Shown here piece after piece: positions 52,208 to 61,719 of a DNA stretch of 64,000 nucleotides. The translations under genes were made by a program, and so were the position numbers. Under the pieces are notes generated by a model that saw nothing but the letters and a program-made list of their open reading frames with translations, was not told the DNA's origin and did not search any database. The DNA comes from Labilibaculum sp. K2S (GTDB taxonomy: Bacteria; Bacteroidota; Bacteroidia; Bacteroidales; Marinifilaceae). The first letter of the stretch is position 1; every line of letters begins with the position of its first letter. The stretch lies in NCBI RefSeq assembly GCF_030372765.1, contig NZ_JAUCMW010000003.1, forward strand, positions 1-64,000, written 5' to 3'.

Positions 52208-54286
52208 ATGGCAAATAAAATTAGCTTACTGGCATTATTAATCAGCAGTTGGATTGGTGTTGTATCTGCACAGGAATATTTCCCAAAGAAGGATTTGATG
52301 TCTGTTGGTGTGTATTATTATCCAGAGCAATGGTCACCTGAACAATGGGAAAGAGATATCAAAAATATTGCCGGGCATGGATTCGAATTTATTCATATGG
52401 CAGAATTTGTCTGGGCTCAGATGGAACCATCTGAAGGCAAGTATGATTTCGCATGGCTAGATAAAGTAGTTGAGTTGGCAGATAAAAATAAGTTGAAAGT
52501 GATTTTGGGAACACCTACGCCTTGTCCTCCGGTATGGCTTGGAATTAAGTATCCCGAAATCTATATTCAAGATGGTAATTATCAATCTAAAGAACATGGC
52601 ACCCGTGCAAATATGTCATTATCCAACCCGGTTGTTTTGGAGTATACACAGAAGATTGTGGCGGAAATAGCCAAACATTATGCACACAATAAAGCTGTAA
52701 TGGGATGGCAAATTGACAATGAGCCAGAGGCTAAGGAAGATTACAGTCCGTCTGCACAATTGGCATTTCGGGAATGGTTACAAAATAAATATGCAGATAT
52801 TACTGAATTGAATAAGGCATGGGGAACGGCATTTTGGAGTCAATTGTATTCATCTTTTGAGGAAGTTAGAATTCATAATGCTCAAAATGTTGGTTGGTGG
52901 GGTGCAAATCCTATTGCTTTATTGGATTTTAAACGTTTTACAGCTGATACGCAAGCGTTTTTTTTAGATTTTCAGGCAGAAGAATTGCGGAAATATATAG
53001 ATGAGTCACAGTTTATAACCACAAACTATGTAGCAAAAGGCAGTCAGACGGATCCGAAAAGAAGTAAAAAACTTGATTTTGCTTCATTTACAGCTTATCC
53101 CAATTATGGAAGTGATAATTTGGGTGAGTTAGGTTTTCGTTTAGGGGATCACACCGTTTTAATGTATGCCAATGATTATTATAAGTCGGTAAATGGTATT
53201 ACAGGAGTTATGGAACTGCAGCCCGGACAGGTAAATTGGGCGAATTACAATTCATTGTTGCAGCCAGGAACCGTTCGTATGTGGTTGTGGCATTGTTTTG
53301 CAGGAGGGAGTTCTTTTGCATGTACCTACCGATACAGGCAAGTACTTTTCGGTGCCGAGCAATATCATCACGGTGTGGTTCGAACCGATGGTGTTACTTT
53401 GAGTCAGGGAGGAGTGGAGTATGTTCAGGTTATGAATGAAATGAAGGAATTGAGGAAAGAGTACAGTGAAAAATCCAAAATACCTGAAGCTATTAAAAAG
53501 AGAAAAACAGCTATCATGTGGTCGTTTGATAACCTTTGGAATTTGGAAAGACAGAAACAAACCTATCAATGGGATACTTGGAAACACATGCAGCGTTATC
53601 AGGAAATTCTCCATTCGTTTGGCGCACCTGTTAGTTTTATTTCAGAAGAAGATGATTTTGATGATTTTGAATTTATTATTGTTCCTGCTTATGAGATGGT
53701 TGATGAGGCGTTGGTTCAGAAATGGAAAAAGTTCGTTTCAAAAGGAGGTAAGCTTATTGTTTCACCAAGAACCGGAGCTAAAGATAAAAATGCTCATTTA
53801 TGGGAAAATAATTTATCTGGCATTATGAATGACCTAATTGGAGGAAAGATTCATTCATTTGATATGCTTCCATCCGGAAAACAAGGTACTATTTTAATGG
53901 ATGGGAAAAATTACAAATGGAGTTCTTGGGGCGATTTAATTACACCAAATAATAATGTGGAAGTTGTGGCAAGTTATGCCGACCAATTTTATAAAGAAAC
54001 AGCCTGCGTTTTAAAAAATAAAATTGATAAAGGGCAAGTTTGGTATATTGGAACAGAATCTGTTGATGGGGATTTGGAACGAAATATCCTGAAAAATATA
54101 TATCAGCAAAATAATATTGTGGTAGAGAATTATCCTGAAGGTGTTTTTGTTCAGTACCGCGATGGTTTTATGGTGGCTGTTAATTATTCTTCCGATGAGT
54201 ATATTTTAAATTATAATGGAGATTACCTGATCGGAGATAAAGTGCTAAAACCAGCAGATGTTGCCGTGTGGCGGATTGAAAAATAG
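52208..54286 (+). CDS. GH42 beta-galactosidase
   Basis: A 692-residue secreted GH42 enzyme (signal to about 22, GVVSAQ), unusual only in being exported. The TIM barrel (about 30-420) opens with VGVYYYPEQWSPEQWERDI; the acid/base is Glu172 in QIDNEPE and the nucleophile Glu336 in VMELQPGQVNW. A trimerisation-type domain (about 440-620, SFISEEDDFDDFEFIIVPAYEMV) and a small C-terminal beta domain (GVFVQYRDGFMVAVNY) follow as expected. It would release beta-linked galactose (or alpha-L-arabinopyranose) from side chains. It is the last gene of PUL 2 and is followed by a terminator. Confidence 0.92.
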   Translation: MANKISLLALLISSWIGVVSAQEYFPKKDLMSVGVYYYPEQWSPEQWERDIKNIAGHGFEFIHMAEFVWAQMEPSEGKYDFAWLDKVVELADKNKLKVILGTPTPCPPVWLGIKYPEIYIQDGNYQSKEHGTRANMSLSNPVVLEYTQKIVAEIAKHYAHNKAVMGWQIDNEPEAKEDYSPSAQLAFREWLQNKYADITELNKAWGTAFWSQLYSSFEEVRIHNAQNVGWWGANPIALLDFKRFTADTQAFFLDFQAEELRKYIDESQFITTNYVAKGSQTDPKRSKKLDFASFTAYPNYGSDNLGELGFRLGDHTVLMYANDYYKSVNGITGVMELQPGQVNWANYNSLLQPGTVRMWLWHCFAGGSSFACTYRYRQVLFGAEQYHHGVVRTDGVTLSQGGVEYVQVMNEMKELRKEYSEKSKIPEAIKKRKTAIMWSFDNLWNLERQKQTYQWDTWKHMQRYQEILHSFGAPVSFISEEDDFDDFEFIIVPAYEMVDEALVQKWKKFVSKGGKLIVSPRTGAKDKNAHLWENNLSGIMNDLIGGKIHSFDMLPSGKQGTILMDGKNYKWSSWGDLITPNNNVEVVASYADQFYKETACVLKNKIDKGQVWYIGTESVDGDLERNILKNIYQQNNIVVENYPEGVFVQYRDGFMVAVNYSSDEYILNYNGDYLIGDKVLKPADVAVWRIEK

Positions 54287-54348
54287 ATATTGAATGTTTT
54301 TATGAGATGTCATCATTACCCTATAATGATAGAATAGATTGAAATTTT

Positions 54349-54377
54349 AACCACGTAAAGTATTTATGTGGTTTTTT
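54349..54377 (+). terminator. Terminator closing PUL 2
   Basis: An 11-bp stem with one G-U pair (54349-54359 with 54363-54373, AACCACGTAAA/TTTATGTGGTT), a 3-base loop, then a run of six T. It ends the rightward PUL transcript before the convergent ssrA gene. Confidence 0.8.
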
Positions 54378-54483
54378 ATAGAACCGATTTCTAAATTTGC
54401 GTGTGAGTAGAATTACTATAATCAGAAAATTTAAGCAGGAGCTGATAATGAAATGTTTCGCGGCAAAAATAGAAATATGCTAA

Positions 54484-54515
54484 AAAGAGAATCCCGACCT
54501 CAATAAAGTCGGGAT
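54484..54515 (-). terminator. Terminator of ssrA
   Basis: The perfect 8-bp stem ATCCCGAC/GTCGGGAT (54491-54498 with 54508-54515) lies 13 bases past the tmRNA 3' end and is followed on the minus strand by TCTCTTTTTA. It can also stop rightward transcription, since ATTTTTG follows it on the plus strand. Confidence 0.8.
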
Positions 54516-54528
54516 ATTTTTGTTCTAG

Positions 54529-54927
54529 TGGAGCTGCAGGGAATCGAACCCTGGTCCAAACACGCGATCAATAAGCTTTCTACATGTGTAGTGATTTATT
54601 AATTTTCGTATAAAGTTAGGGAAAGCACACCCGATACTTTATCTTATCTTCTTAATTTCGCCTGCTCCCCAAAGCGTGAAGCAGACTAACCCTGAATTGA
54701 TAGCATCCAATTACTTACCGGAACAAGGTGGAACCATAAGTTGGATGTCTCGTCTCCACTCCTAGAGTGGTGATGAAGCATTAATCTACTTTATTCGATT
54801 AAGCAGCAAGAGCGTAGTTATTTTCGCCAATTAAAAAGTTTGATATCCGATATTTACGAGCTGGAATAACAACGCTCGACATGCTTACATACTAATTCAT
54901 CATGCTGTCAAAATCCACGTCAGCCCC
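54529..54927 (-). ncRNA. ssrA: Transfer-messenger RNA (tmRNA)
   Basis: About 399 bases on the minus strand. The tRNA-like ends pair over 7 bp: 5' GGGGCTG (54927-54921) with 3' CAGCTCC (54536-54530), with a discriminator A at 54529. The T-arm sequence GGTTCGATTCC lies just before the 3' end, and the 5' end continues GATTTTGACAGC as in other tmRNAs. The tag reading frame at 54828-54799 encodes GENNYALAA and a TAA, a Bacteroidota-type tag. CCA is not encoded; the next bases would read CTA. With SmpB it rescues stalled ribosomes and marks the peptide for proteolysis. The gene faces the end of PUL 2. Confidence 0.96.
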
Positions 54928-55214
54928 AGAATCGATGTAAAATTAGTAAAATTCACACATTTCACATGATTTTTTCATAGAAACCTTTCAGGATATGTAT
55001 TAAATTTAAGTTCGTATCGATAGATCTTTAAGGATCAATTACAAACAAAGTCTATTTAATGATCCTTTATAATCTATAGTGGGAAACAACAGGTTCTGGA
55101 ATTGTTAAACAACGAGTTTAATATCTGGAATGTGGATAATCGTTCTTTTTATTATTATCTTAATACTCATTACCTGCATAAAATCACACACTTGCATATA
55201 AATTAAGGAATCGT

Positions 55215-56447
55215 ATGAACAAAAGAATTAGAATTGGAGTCCTTCGGGAAACTAAAAATCCACCGGATAGAAGAGTTGCAATACCGCCGGTAACAGGCTT
55301 GCAGATTCTTAATAAATATCCTGATGTTAGTATATTCATTCAGCCGAGTGATATTCGTTGTTTTACTGACTCGGAATACCGTGAGCAGGGATATTTTTTA
55401 ACGGATGATTTGCGTGATTGTGATATTTTGATTGGAGTGAAGGAAGTTTCTATTCCAACTCTGATCCCAAATAAAACCTATTTGTTTTTTTCTCATACAG
55501 CAAAACAACAGCCTTACAATCGTGAATTGCTGCAGCAAATAATTAAAAGAAATATAACTCTTATTGATTATGAATATTTAACGGATAACAAACATCGAAG
55601 GCTTGTGGCATTTGGTCATTGGGCTGGCGTTGTGGGGGCGTATAAAGCACTTAGAGCCCGCGGTGTGCGTACCGATTTTTTCGATTTACCACCAGCTAGT
55701 TATTGCAAGGATATGGAGGAGATGTATTTACATCTGAAAAAAGTTAGTTTAAAACCCATAAAAATATTAATTACCGGAGGAGGTCGTGTTGCAATGGGAG
55801 CAATGCAGACCCTGCGTGTTTTAAATTTGAAAGAGGTTACACCGGAACAATTTTTACATGAAAGTTTTAGCGAACCAGTTGTTTGTCGGATTGATCCTGA
55901 ATATTATGTGGAACGTAAAGACAGAGGTGATTTTAATCTTCAGGATTTTTACGAGAATCCGGAACAGTACCGATCAACATTCAAGCCTTTTACTAAAGTG
56001 ACAGATTTATTTATTGCCTGCCATTATTGGGATCCAAAATCGCCTAAATTTCTAATTGGGGAAGACTATAAAGAAGAGGACTTTAGTATCTCGGTAATTG
56101 CAGATGTAAGCTGTGATTTAAAGGGACCAATAGCATCAACATTGAGGGCTTCAACAATTGCATCGTCATTTTATGGATACGATCGGTTTAATGAAGAAGA
56201 AGCCATCCCTTTTGTGGATAAAAAAAACGTAACAGTTATGGCTGTGGATAATTTACCGGGAGAGTTACCTCGTGATTCATCAATTGATTTTGGAGAGGCT
56301 TTGTATCAGAATGTGTATGAAGCCCTTTTAGCTGATGATCCGGATGGAATAATTGAAAGGGCAACAATTGCAAAAGATGGCAGGCTGACTCCTCAATTTG
56401 CTTATCTTCAGGATTATTTGGAAGGAAAGGATACCGTTACGGGATAA
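55215..56447 (+). CDS. Saccharopine/alanine dehydrogenase-like NAD(P)-dependent oxidoreductase
   Basis: A 410-residue cytoplasmic enzyme of the alanine dehydrogenase/PNT and saccharopine dehydrogenase superfamily. The N-terminal catalytic half starts RIGVLRETKNPPDRRVAIPP; the nucleotide-binding half carries ILITGGGRVAMGAMQTL (about 190-206). DVSCDLKGPI and AVDNLPGELPRDSS are typical of the lysine-forming saccharopine dehydrogenase branch. It could make or degrade an amino acid by reductive amination of a keto acid. Which one is not certain, and many Bacteroidota members have no proven substrate. It ends at a bidirectional terminator facing rpe. Confidence 0.75.
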   Translation: MNKRIRIGVLRETKNPPDRRVAIPPVTGLQILNKYPDVSIFIQPSDIRCFTDSEYREQGYFLTDDLRDCDILIGVKEVSIPTLIPNKTYLFFSHTAKQQPYNRELLQQIIKRNITLIDYEYLTDNKHRRLVAFGHWAGVVGAYKALRARGVRTDFFDLPPASYCKDMEEMYLHLKKVSLKPIKILITGGGRVAMGAMQTLRVLNLKEVTPEQFLHESFSEPVVCRIDPEYYVERKDRGDFNLQDFYENPEQYRSTFKPFTKVTDLFIACHYWDPKSPKFLIGEDYKEEDFSISVIADVSCDLKGPIASTLRASTIASSFYGYDRFNEEEAIPFVDKKNVTVMAVDNLPGELPRDSSIDFGEALYQNVYEALLADDPDGIIERATIAKDGRLTPQFAYLQDYLEGKDTVTG

Positions 56448-56452
56448 AAAGA

Positions 56453-56476
56453 AAGACCAAATGTGCATTTGGTCTT
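56453..56476 (+). terminator. Bidirectional terminator between convergent genes
   Basis: An 11-bp perfect inverted repeat AAGACCAAATG/CATTTGGTCTT (56453-56463 with 56466-56476) lies between the dehydrogenase-like gene (plus) and rpe (minus). T-rich stretches follow on both strands, so it can serve both transcripts. Confidence 0.85.
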
Positions 56477-56483
56477 CTGTATT

Positions 56484-57134
56484 TTATAGATTTTTTAAGT
56501 CGGATATTGTTTGATCCGGATCATTAGCTCCAAAAACAAAGCTTCCTGCAACCAAAGCATTGGCGCCCGCTTCAATTAATTTTTTTCCTGTTCCCAAATT
56601 TACACCTCCATCAATTTCAATTACGACAGAAGCATTTTTTTCTTTGATTAATTCAGCTAGTTTTTCAACTTTAGCATAAGTGTTCTCAATAAAACTCTGT
56701 CCGCCAAAACCAGGATTTACGCTCATTAAAAGAACCAAATCAATATCAGTAATAATTTCTTCTAAAACAGAAACCGGGGTATGAGGGTTTAGCGATACGC
56801 CAGCTTTCATACCGTGACTGTGAATGTTCTGAATTGTACGGTGAAGATGAGTGCAAGCTTCGTAATGAACTGTTAAAATGTCAGCACCGGCCTTTTTAAA
56901 AGCTTCAACATATCTATCCGGATCAATAATCATCAGATGAACATCTAATGGTTTTTTAGCAATTTTGTTTATTTGCTCTACAACAGGAAGACCATATGAT
57001 ATGTTAGGTACAAAGACCCCATCCATAATGTCTAAGTGAAACCAATCGGCTTGACTGTTGTTTACCATTTCGATATCGGCCTTTAGATTTGTGAAATCGG
57101 CGGCTAGCAACGAAGGTGAAATTAATGTTTGCAT
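56484..57134 (-). CDS. rpe: Ribulose-phosphate 3-epimerase
   Basis: A 216-residue TIM-barrel enzyme interconverting ribulose 5-phosphate and xylulose 5-phosphate in the pentose phosphate pathway. The whole family pattern is visible: ISPSLLAADFTNL, HLDIMDGVFVPNISYG (metal-binding His and Asp), DVHLMI, MSVNPGFGGQSFI, and EIDGGVNLGTG with the second catalytic Asp. Length is normal. It is transcribed leftwards behind rpoD, from which a terminator at 57177 partly separates it. Confidence 0.96.
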   Translation of the reverse strand: MQTLISPSLLAADFTNLKADIEMVNNSQADWFHLDIMDGVFVPNISYGLPVVEQINKIAKKPLDVHLMIIDPDRYVEAFKKAGADILTVHYEACTHLHRTIQNIHSHGMKAGVSLNPHTPVSVLEEIITDIDLVLLMSVNPGFGGQSFIENTYAKVEKLAELIKEKNASVVIEIDGGVNLGTGKKLIEAGANALVAGSFVFGANDPDQTISDLKNL

Positions 57135-57176
57135 TTGGTTGTTTACGTTTTGTTTAAATATGACGCAAATATAAGT

Positions 57177-57231
57177 AAAAAAGGATAAGAGGAGACAAAT
57201 GAAAATTCACCATCTATTCTTATCCTTTTTT
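57177..57231 (-). terminator. Terminator after rpoD
   Basis: A 14-bp stem (57177-57190 with 57218-57231, AAAAGGATAAGA/TCTTATCCTTTT) around a 27-base loop. On the minus strand it ends in a run of T. It lies between rpoD and rpe and would reduce read-through into rpe. Confidence 0.7.
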
Positions 57232-57248
57232 TCACCCTAAAATAAATA

Positions 57249-58115
57249 TTATTCTCCTAAATAAGTTTTTAGTATTTTGCTTCTAAATGTTGTCTTCATT
57301 CGCTTGATTGCCTTCTCTTTAATTTGACGAACCCGTTCTCGTGTTAAGCCAAATTCTTTTCCAATTTCTTCGAGAGAGTACGGTGGCTTTTCATTTAATC
57401 CAAAATACAATCTAATAATAGCAGCCTCCCTTTTTGAAAGCGTTGATAAGGACCGATCAATTTCTTTGCGAAGTGAATCTCGAATTAGCTTTTTATCCGG
57501 ACTAATCTCATCATTGCTAAGCAATATATCGTAAAGAGTATTCTCTTCGTCAGGGTTAATTGGAGCATCCATAGAGATGTGTCTTCCAGAAGCCTTAAGT
57601 GCTTCTTTTACATCTTTCGGACTCATTTCCAATATGATGGCGATTTCTTCGGGAGAAGGTTCACGCTGATATTCCTGCTCCAATTGAGCGAATGTTTTGT
57701 TGATTTTATTAATAGAACCAATTTTGTTTAACGGCAGGCGCACAATTCGGGCTTGTTCGGCCAATGCTTGTAAAATGGATTGTCTAATCCACCAAACAGC
57801 ATAAGATATAAACTTAAAACCTCTGGTTTCATCAAATCGCTGAGCAGCTTTAATTAGTCCTAAGTTTCCCTCATTAATCAAATCCGGCAGGCTAAGACCT
57901 TGGTTTTGATATTGCTTTGATACGGAAACAACAAAACGCAGATTGCATTTAATAAGTCGATCAAGAGCTTTTTTATTACCCTTTTTTATCTCCCTGGCAA
58001 GCTGAACCTCTTCTTCTGCAGAAATAAGATCGACTTTCCCAATTTCATGAAGATACTTGTCAAGAGACGGAGTTTCTCTGTTGGTTACCTGTTTAGTGAT
58101 CTTTAGTTGTCTCAT
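57249..58115 (-). CDS. rpoD: Primary RNA polymerase sigma factor (sigma-70, Bacteroidota type)
   Basis: A 288-residue housekeeping sigma factor that directs RNA polymerase to TAnnTTTG-type promoters. Region 1.2 ([20 protein letters not shown]), region 2 ([34 protein letters not shown]), region 3 ([13 protein letters not shown]) and region 4 ([32 protein letters not shown]) are present in order. Region 1.1 and the non-conserved insert of the enterobacterial protein are missing, which is normal for this phylum. It is divergent from rho, with a 314-base shared upstream region. Confidence 0.95.
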   Translation of the reverse strand: MRQLKITKQVTNRETPSLDKYLHEIGKVDLISAEEEVQLAREIKKGNKKALDRLIKCNLRFVVSVSKQYQNQGLSLPDLINEGNLGLIKAAQRFDETRGFKFISYAVWWIRQSILQALAEQARIVRLPLNKIGSINKINKTFAQLEQEYQREPSPEEIAIILEMSPKDVKEALKASGRHISMDAPINPDEENTLYDILLSNDEISPDKKLIRDSLRKEIDRSLSTLSKREAAIIRLYFGLNEKPPYSLEEIGKEFGLTRERVRQIKEKAIKRMKTTFRSKILKTYLGE

Positions 58116-58429
58116 AGTGGATTTTAATGGAATTTATATACGAGTTGCTTATTCTCGTTTATATTTAAATATAGCAAAATCATTTTGAAAAAGAAATTTG
58201 TGGCACTTTCAAGAGGTTTATTTTGAGATTAATAAACTTATATAGCGATATCAGGCATCAATTTGAATAATAAAATCATTTATTTTTTGTGATTTATAAC
58301 TAATTCCGTAATATTGCAATTGAATTCAGATTAATTCTTCTCATTTAGAGGTCGAAAGATCAGGTTCCCAATTGTTCAAAACAATTTCTATCTAAAAAAA
58401 ATCACCCGAAAAATATTAATATATCATTT
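58116..58429. promoter_or_regulatory. Divergent upstream region of rpoD and rho
   Basis: 314 bases of very AT-rich DNA with no gene. It must contain both promoters. On the minus strand TATATTTA, about 55 bases before the rpoD start, is one mismatch from the -7 consensus; nothing better stands out. No clear element was found for rho. Confidence 0.35.
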
Positions 58430-60235
58430 ATGTACGATATTCTTGAATTAAACAAGAAGCTTGTGCCTGAATTACGAGAAATCGCTAAAGAACTCAATGT
58501 TAAAAAAATTGAGTCTTTTAAGAAACAGGATTTAATTTACAGAATCCTTGATCAACAGGCAATTGTAGCTTCTGAAAGAAAAACACCAGAAAAAAAGACT
58601 CCCCTAAAAAGACCTAAGAGTCCAATGGGAGATAGTAAGGCCGATGAAGGGCGATCCAGATCGCTTCTGCATAAAAGAAAAAAGCCGGAACAACCAGTTA
58701 GGGATGCTGTAAGTAATGAGACTACTCTAGAAGAAGATACAGCACCAAAAGACGCCCCAAGAAAACCCATACGAGAAACACGACCGGTTGTTGAGAAAGC
58801 TGAAAGTACTCCTGTTGAGGAGAAAATCGAAGAGCAATCAAAACCCTCAGCTTCAGAGCCTCCTGTTGCAAATGAAAATGCACAGAGGAGCGAAAGACCT
58901 GCAAGACCACCGAGACCTGCAAGATCACCAAGACCAAGACCGGAACGTCAGGATAAACCAGAGCGTCAAGATAAGCCTGAAGGGGCGGATGTTGCTGAAG
59001 AACAGGTAAAAACAGAAGGCCGGGATGTGTCTGATAAGCCAGAGAAGACGGAAAGACAAGAGAATCCAAATAGAAAGCGTTTTGAAAAACGTGAGAAAGA
59101 GAAACTGTTTGAGTTTGATGGAATAATTGACAATTCGGGTGTTTTGGAAATTATGCCTGATGGTTATGGTTTCCTACGTTCGTCGGATTACAATTACTTA
59201 AATTCTCCTGATGATATATATGTGTCGCAGTCGCAGATCAAATTATTTGGTTTAAAAACCGGAGATACTGTTAATGGAACAATTCGTCCGCCAAAAGAAG
59301 GTGAGAAATATTTTCCATTAATTAAAGTTGCAAAGATTAACGGCAGATTACCTGAGGTAATTCGGGATCGTGTACCTTTCGATCATTTGACTCCGTTATT
59401 CCCGGATGAGAAATTTAATTTGACAGGAAAAGGAATGAACTCAATGTCAACACGTCTTGTTGACATGTTTGCTCCAATTGGTAAAGGACAAAGAGGACTT
59501 ATTGTTGCACAGCCGAAAACAGGTAAGACTGTTCTTTTGAAAGAAATAGCCAATGCGATTGCAGCAAACAATCCAGAAGCTTATATGATTATTTTATTGA
59601 TTGATGAGCGTCCTGAAGAGGTTACAGATATGGCCCGAAGCGTAAATGCAGAGGTTATTTCATCTACTTTTGATGAGCCGGCTGAGCGCCATGTTCGTGT
59701 TGCTAATATCGTTTTGGAGAAAGCAAAACGAATGGTTGAGTGTGGTCATGATGTTGTAATTCTATTGGATTCAATAACCCGGTTAGCTCGTGCTTACAAT
59801 ACTGTTTCTCCTGCTTCAGGTAAAGTTCTTTCGGGTGGTGTTGACGCAAATGCATTGCACAAACCAAAGCGTTTCTTTGGTGCGGCAAGAAATATAGAGA
59901 ATGGTGGATCGCTTACAATTTTAGCAACAGCATTAACTGATACAGGCTCTAAAATGGATGATGTTATCTTTGAAGAATTTAAAGGAACCGGTAATATGGA
60001 GCTTCAGTTAGATCGTAAGTTATCTAACAAACGAATCTTCCCGGCAATTGATATTACAGCATCAAGTACTCGTCGTGATGATCTGCTTCTTGATCCGAAT
60101 CAATTGAATCGAATCTGGATTCTTAGAAATTATCTGACAGATATGAACTCTGTTGAGGCAATGCAATTTTTGCAAGATCGTTTAAGAAAAACAAAATCGA
60201 ACGAAGAATTCTTAATCTCAATGAACGATAAGTAA
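58430..60235 (+). CDS. rho: Transcription termination factor Rho
   Basis: A 601-residue hexameric RNA helicase that ends transcription of untranslated RNA. Residues 1-45 are the Rho N-terminal helical domain ([24 protein letters not shown]). A long low-complexity insert (about 50-225) is rich in Pro, Arg, Lys and Glu with repeated RPARPPRP and ERQDKPE units. The RNA-binding cold-shock-like domain follows ([15 protein letters not shown], about 240-300), then the ATPase core with Walker A QPKTGKT (Lys366), Walker [17 protein letters not shown] and the Q-/R-loop region [20 protein letters not shown]. The insert makes it much longer than the E. coli protein and is common in Bacteroidota. A terminator follows at 60262. 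Confidence 0.97.
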   Translation: MYDILELNKKLVPELREIAKELNVKKIESFKKQDLIYRILDQQAIVASERKTPEKKTPLKRPKSPMGDSKADEGRSRSLLHKRKKPEQPVRDAVSNETTLEEDTAPKDAPRKPIRETRPVVEKAESTPVEEKIEEQSKPSASEPPVANENAQRSERPARPPRPARSPRPRPERQDKPERQDKPEGADVAEEQVKTEGRDVSDKPEKTERQENPNRKRFEKREKEKLFEFDGIIDNSGVLEIMPDGYGFLRSSDYNYLNSPDDIYVSQSQIKLFGLKTGDTVNGTIRPPKEGEKYFPLIKVAKINGRLPEVIRDRVPFDHLTPLFPDEKFNLTGKGMNSMSTRLVDMFAPIGKGQRGLIVAQPKTGKTVLLKEIANAIAANNPEAYMIILLIDERPEEVTDMARSVNAEVISSTFDEPAERHVRVANIVLEKAKRMVECGHDVVILLDSITRLARAYNTVSPASGKVLSGGVDANALHKPKRFFGAARNIENGGSLTILATALTDTGSKMDDVIFEEFKGTGNMELQLDRKLSNKRIFPAIDITASSTRRDDLLLDPNQLNRIWILRNYLTDMNSVEAMQFLQDRLRKTKSNEEFLISMNDK

Positions 60236-60261
60236 ATTACTTTTTGTTTTAAAAAGATATA

Positions 60262-60298
60262 AAAGGGTAATGATTTCAGTCATTACCCTTTCTTTTTG
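60262..60298 (+). terminator. Terminator after rho
   Basis: A perfect 12-bp stem AAAGGGTAATGA/TCATTACCCTTT (60262-60273 with 60280-60291), 6-base loop and TCTTTTTG tail, about 27 bases past the rho stop. Confidence 0.88.
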
Positions 60299-60518
60299 TG
60301 TTAAACTTAAAGTGTTAATTTACAATGAAATTTCATAAAGGAATAATACTTGTGTGAAAGATGTGTTTAAGTCTATATCTCTTATCCCTAGAAGATTACG
60401 GATGTGAGGCGTCTTATTTTAAATAAGTATAAATAGCAAAAAGAAAAGCTTTTTGTAATCTCTAGATTGCAAAATGCCGCTTTTATTCTATAAATTTGCG
60501 AAGTAAATTCGACAGAAA

Positions 60519-61706
60519 ATGAATACTTTAGTACAGACTCATAATAGTTTGTTGAAGCATAAGAAAGGCACCATTAGACGTGAGTTGGCTGATGAAATTG
60601 ATTGGTCACAACGCTTGATAGCCATTAAAGGATCCAGAGGAGTTGGGAAAACAACTTTTTTACTGGATTATATTCGTGAGCACCATGCCAACGATAAGAG
60701 TTGCTTATACATCAACTTAAACAATTTATTCTTTACTGAGAAAGGATTAGTTCCCTTTATCGATGAATTTTATAAAAGAGGAGGTAAGATATTACTACTC
60801 GATCAGATTCATAAATATCCTGAATGGGCAAAGGGGCTGCGAACTTGTTACGAGCAATACCCCGATTTGAAGATTATTTTTACCGGTTCATCAATTCTTC
60901 GCATTAAGACAAATGAAGATTTGAAAGATTGTGTGAGTGTCTACTATCTAAATGGATTGTCTTTTAGAGAATTTTTAAATTATGAGTCGGGAAATCAATT
61001 TCCCCGATACACATTGGAAGAATTGTTAGAGAATCACGAGGACATTGTTGAAGAAATTCTTTGTAAAGTTCGTCCGTTAGCTTATTTTAATGATTACCTA
61101 AGATTTGGATATTATCCTTGTTATCAGGAGGAGAAAAGTTTTATGGATAATCTTTTGAAGATGATCAATTTGATTTTGGAATTTGATATTACTTACTTAA
61201 ACCAAATTGAGCTAAAGTACCTGTCCAAGTTAAAGAAACTTCTATATATTATTTCCTGTAATGTTCCTTTTCAACCAAATGTAAGTAAGCTGGCAAACGA
61301 TGTAGAAACATCCAGAGCTACGATTATGAATTATTTGAAGTATTTAAAGAATGCCAGATTAATTCGTTTGTTGAATTCTCAGGGGAGTTTTAACGATGCG
61401 TCGAAGAAACCAAATAAAGTTTATCTGCACAATACGAATTTATTATACGCTATTGCACCGGAAAATGTAAATGAAAGTAATCTTCGTGAAACTTTCTTTT
61501 ACAATCAGGTGGGGCCTAATAGAAATATTACGAGCACCGACAGAGGTCATTTTTTAGTGAATGACAAGTATAATTTTGAAATTACGGGTAGCGATGATAC
61601 GTCTGAATCGAAATTTAGAACAGAAGACTTTTTTATTGCTGCCGATATGATAGAACGTGGAGAGGGAAATAAAGTACCTCTTTGGTTGTTCGGCTTTTTG
61701 TATTAG
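60519..61706 (+). CDS. AAA_14-type ATPase with Gln in place of the Walker B Glu
   Basis: A 395-residue predicted ATP-binding protein of the AAA_14 plus DUF4143-like group. The Walker A is GSRGVGKTT (Lys44). The Walker B reads ILLLDQIHKYPEWA with Asp95 followed by Gln96, where relatives usually have DE. The sensor region IIFTGSSIL and a winged-helix-like segment (NVSKLANDVETSRATIMNYLKYL, first residues about 255) are present, and the C-terminal part has a weak nuclease-like look. The role of this family is unknown. The Gln would be expected to slow ATP hydrolysis while keeping binding. It lies alone between rho and nifJ, with 54 bases before the next gene. Confidence 0.75.
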   Translation: MNTLVQTHNSLLKHKKGTIRRELADEIDWSQRLIAIKGSRGVGKTTFLLDYIREHHANDKSCLYINLNNLFFTEKGLVPFIDEFYKRGGKILLLDQIHKYPEWAKGLRTCYEQYPDLKIIFTGSSILRIKTNEDLKDCVSVYYLNGLSFREFLNYESGNQFPRYTLEELLENHEDIVEEILCKVRPLAYFNDYLRFGYYPCYQEEKSFMDNLLKMINLILEFDITYLNQIELKYLSKLKKLLYIISCNVPFQPNVSKLANDVETSRATIMNYLKYLKNARLIRLLNSQGSFNDASKKPNKVYLHNTNLLYAIAPENVNESNLRETFFYNQVGPNRNITSTDRGHFLVNDKYNFEITGSDDTSESKFRTEDFFIAADMIERGEGNKVPLWLFGFLY

Positions 61707-61719
61707 AGAATTAGATTGA

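Noticed and set aside
54529..54600. A tRNA-like T-arm and acceptor sequence on the minus strand
   Set aside because: It is not a separate tRNA gene; it is the 3' end of the tmRNA, whose 5' half pairs with it at 54921-54927.
58570..59100. Repetitive Pro/Arg/Lys/Glu-coding stretch within rho, considered as an insertion or repeat element
   Set aside because: It stays in frame, and long charged inserts of this kind are a normal feature of Bacteroidota Rho proteins.
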